A stretch of 64,000 nt of DNA from Oscillospiraceae bacterium (GTDB lineage Bacteria; Bacillota; Clostridia; Oscillospirales; Oscillospiraceae). Positions 63,718-64,000 of the stretch are shown piece after piece. The translations under genes and the position numbers were made by a program. Under the pieces are notes generated by a model. It saw only the letters and a list, made by a program, of their open reading frames with translations, searched no databases and was not told the DNA's origin. Position 1 is the first letter of the stretch. Each line of letters starts with the position of its first letter. The stretch spans positions 1 to 64,000 of the forward strand of contig JAFSLL010000132.1 in the NCBI GenBank assembly GCA_017448455.1. The letters are read 5' to 3'.

Positions 63718-64000
63718 ATGAGTGAGTGCAGCCATGACTGCTCCAACTGCAGTGAAAACTGCGCCGAAAGAAAACCGGAGAGTTTTCTGAAAGATTTGAA
63801 TCCGTATTCCCGCGTGAAGAAGGTCATCGCGGTCGTCAGCGGCAAGGGCGGCGTCGGCAAGAGCCTGGTTACCAGCCTGCTTGCTTCTGAGATGCAGCGC
63901 CGCGGCTACCGCTGCGCCGTGCTGGACGCGGACATTACGGGACCGTCGATTCCGCGTTCCTTCGGGATCCGGGAACACGCGACCGGAACGGAAGAGTATC
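63718..64000 (+). CDS. Mrp/NBP35-type ATPase, partial
   Basis: Cut by the right edge after 94 codons. Begins with a Cys-rich stretch ([12 protein letters not shown]), then [21 protein letters not shown] (deviant Walker A) and [13 protein letters not shown]. Iron-sulphur carrier ATPases of this type insert Fe-S clusters into target proteins. Start at ATG 63718 after GGAAGGAAG-like GAAAGGAAG. Confidence 0.9.
   Translation, partial: MSECSHDCSNCSENCAERKPESFLKDLNPYSRVKKVIAVVSGKGGVGKSLVTSLLASEMQRRGYRCAVLDADITGPSIPRSFGIREHATGTEEY

Overview
The window reads as chromosomal DNA of a fairly high-GC Clostridium-class Firmicute, probably an Oscillospiraceae-like gut anaerobe. Supporting signs are the paired GlgC/GlgD ADP-glucose pyrophosphorylase genes, class B and class C sortases, a SipW-type signal peptidase with TasA-like substrates, strong AGGAGG ribosome sites, sigma-A type promoters, and no trace of an outer membrane. 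The taxonomic placement is inference. No tRNA, rRNA or CRISPR array was seen.

Layout. (1) 1-703: AT-richer, gene-poor, with a tail fragment of an IS3-like transposase. (2) 704-1914: PlsY and a guanylate-kinase-like protein whose P-loop has lost its lysine. (3) 2008-5830, minus: two full serine recombinases flanking a small catalytic-domain-less recombinase relative. (4) 6176-13146: a seven-gene surface-fibre operon (class C sortase, pilin-like protein, two TasA/camelysin-like proteins, two membrane-tethered surface proteins, SipW-like peptidase, class B sortase). (5) 13326-22103: the most interesting locus, a five-gene operon: HD-RyR protein, TIR-TM, TIR-TM-LRR, TIR-like-TM-large LRR, and SLOG-SLATT. 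(6) 22183-42526: glycogen synthesis (glgD, glgC), pth, prs, prfB, a parvulin-type foldase, a DUF4349 lipoprotein, a MotA/MotB-like pair, galM, nth, two unknown secreted proteins, a PPDK-like protein, and a cell-envelope operon (phosphodiester glycosidase, unknown protein, GT2, GtrA, phosphoribosyltransferase). (7) 42673-53414: a Nudix gene, then a complete acetoin dehydrogenase locus (acoABXCL, a small unknown protein, AcoR, lipoate ligase, FlK-like thioesterase). (8) 53590-57667: MBOAT and DHHW O-acylation genes, tadA, pta. (9) 57896-64000: lepA, then unknown, phosphodiester glycosidase, Lgt-like and VanY-like envelope genes, and the start of an Mrp-type ATPase.

The five-gene operon at 13326-22103 is the best candidate for an undescribed system. 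Three consecutive proteins carry a TIR or TIR-like domain on the predicted cytoplasmic side, one membrane span, and an exterior segment with leucine-rich repeats growing from about one repeat to more than twenty. This is the domain set of a Toll-like receptor in reversed order. They lie between an HD phosphohydrolase fused to a RyR domain and a SLOG protein fused to a SLATT-like membrane module, families already linked to nucleotide-based conflict systems. A surface-sensing nucleotide-signalling or defence system is a reasonable inference, but nothing in the sequence proves the function.

The aco region also hangs together: the E2 and E3 subunits each carry a lipoyl domain, a lipoate ligase gene precedes the regulator, and the AcoR-like regulator has a changed GAFTGA loop while the operon has a good sigma-A type promoter.
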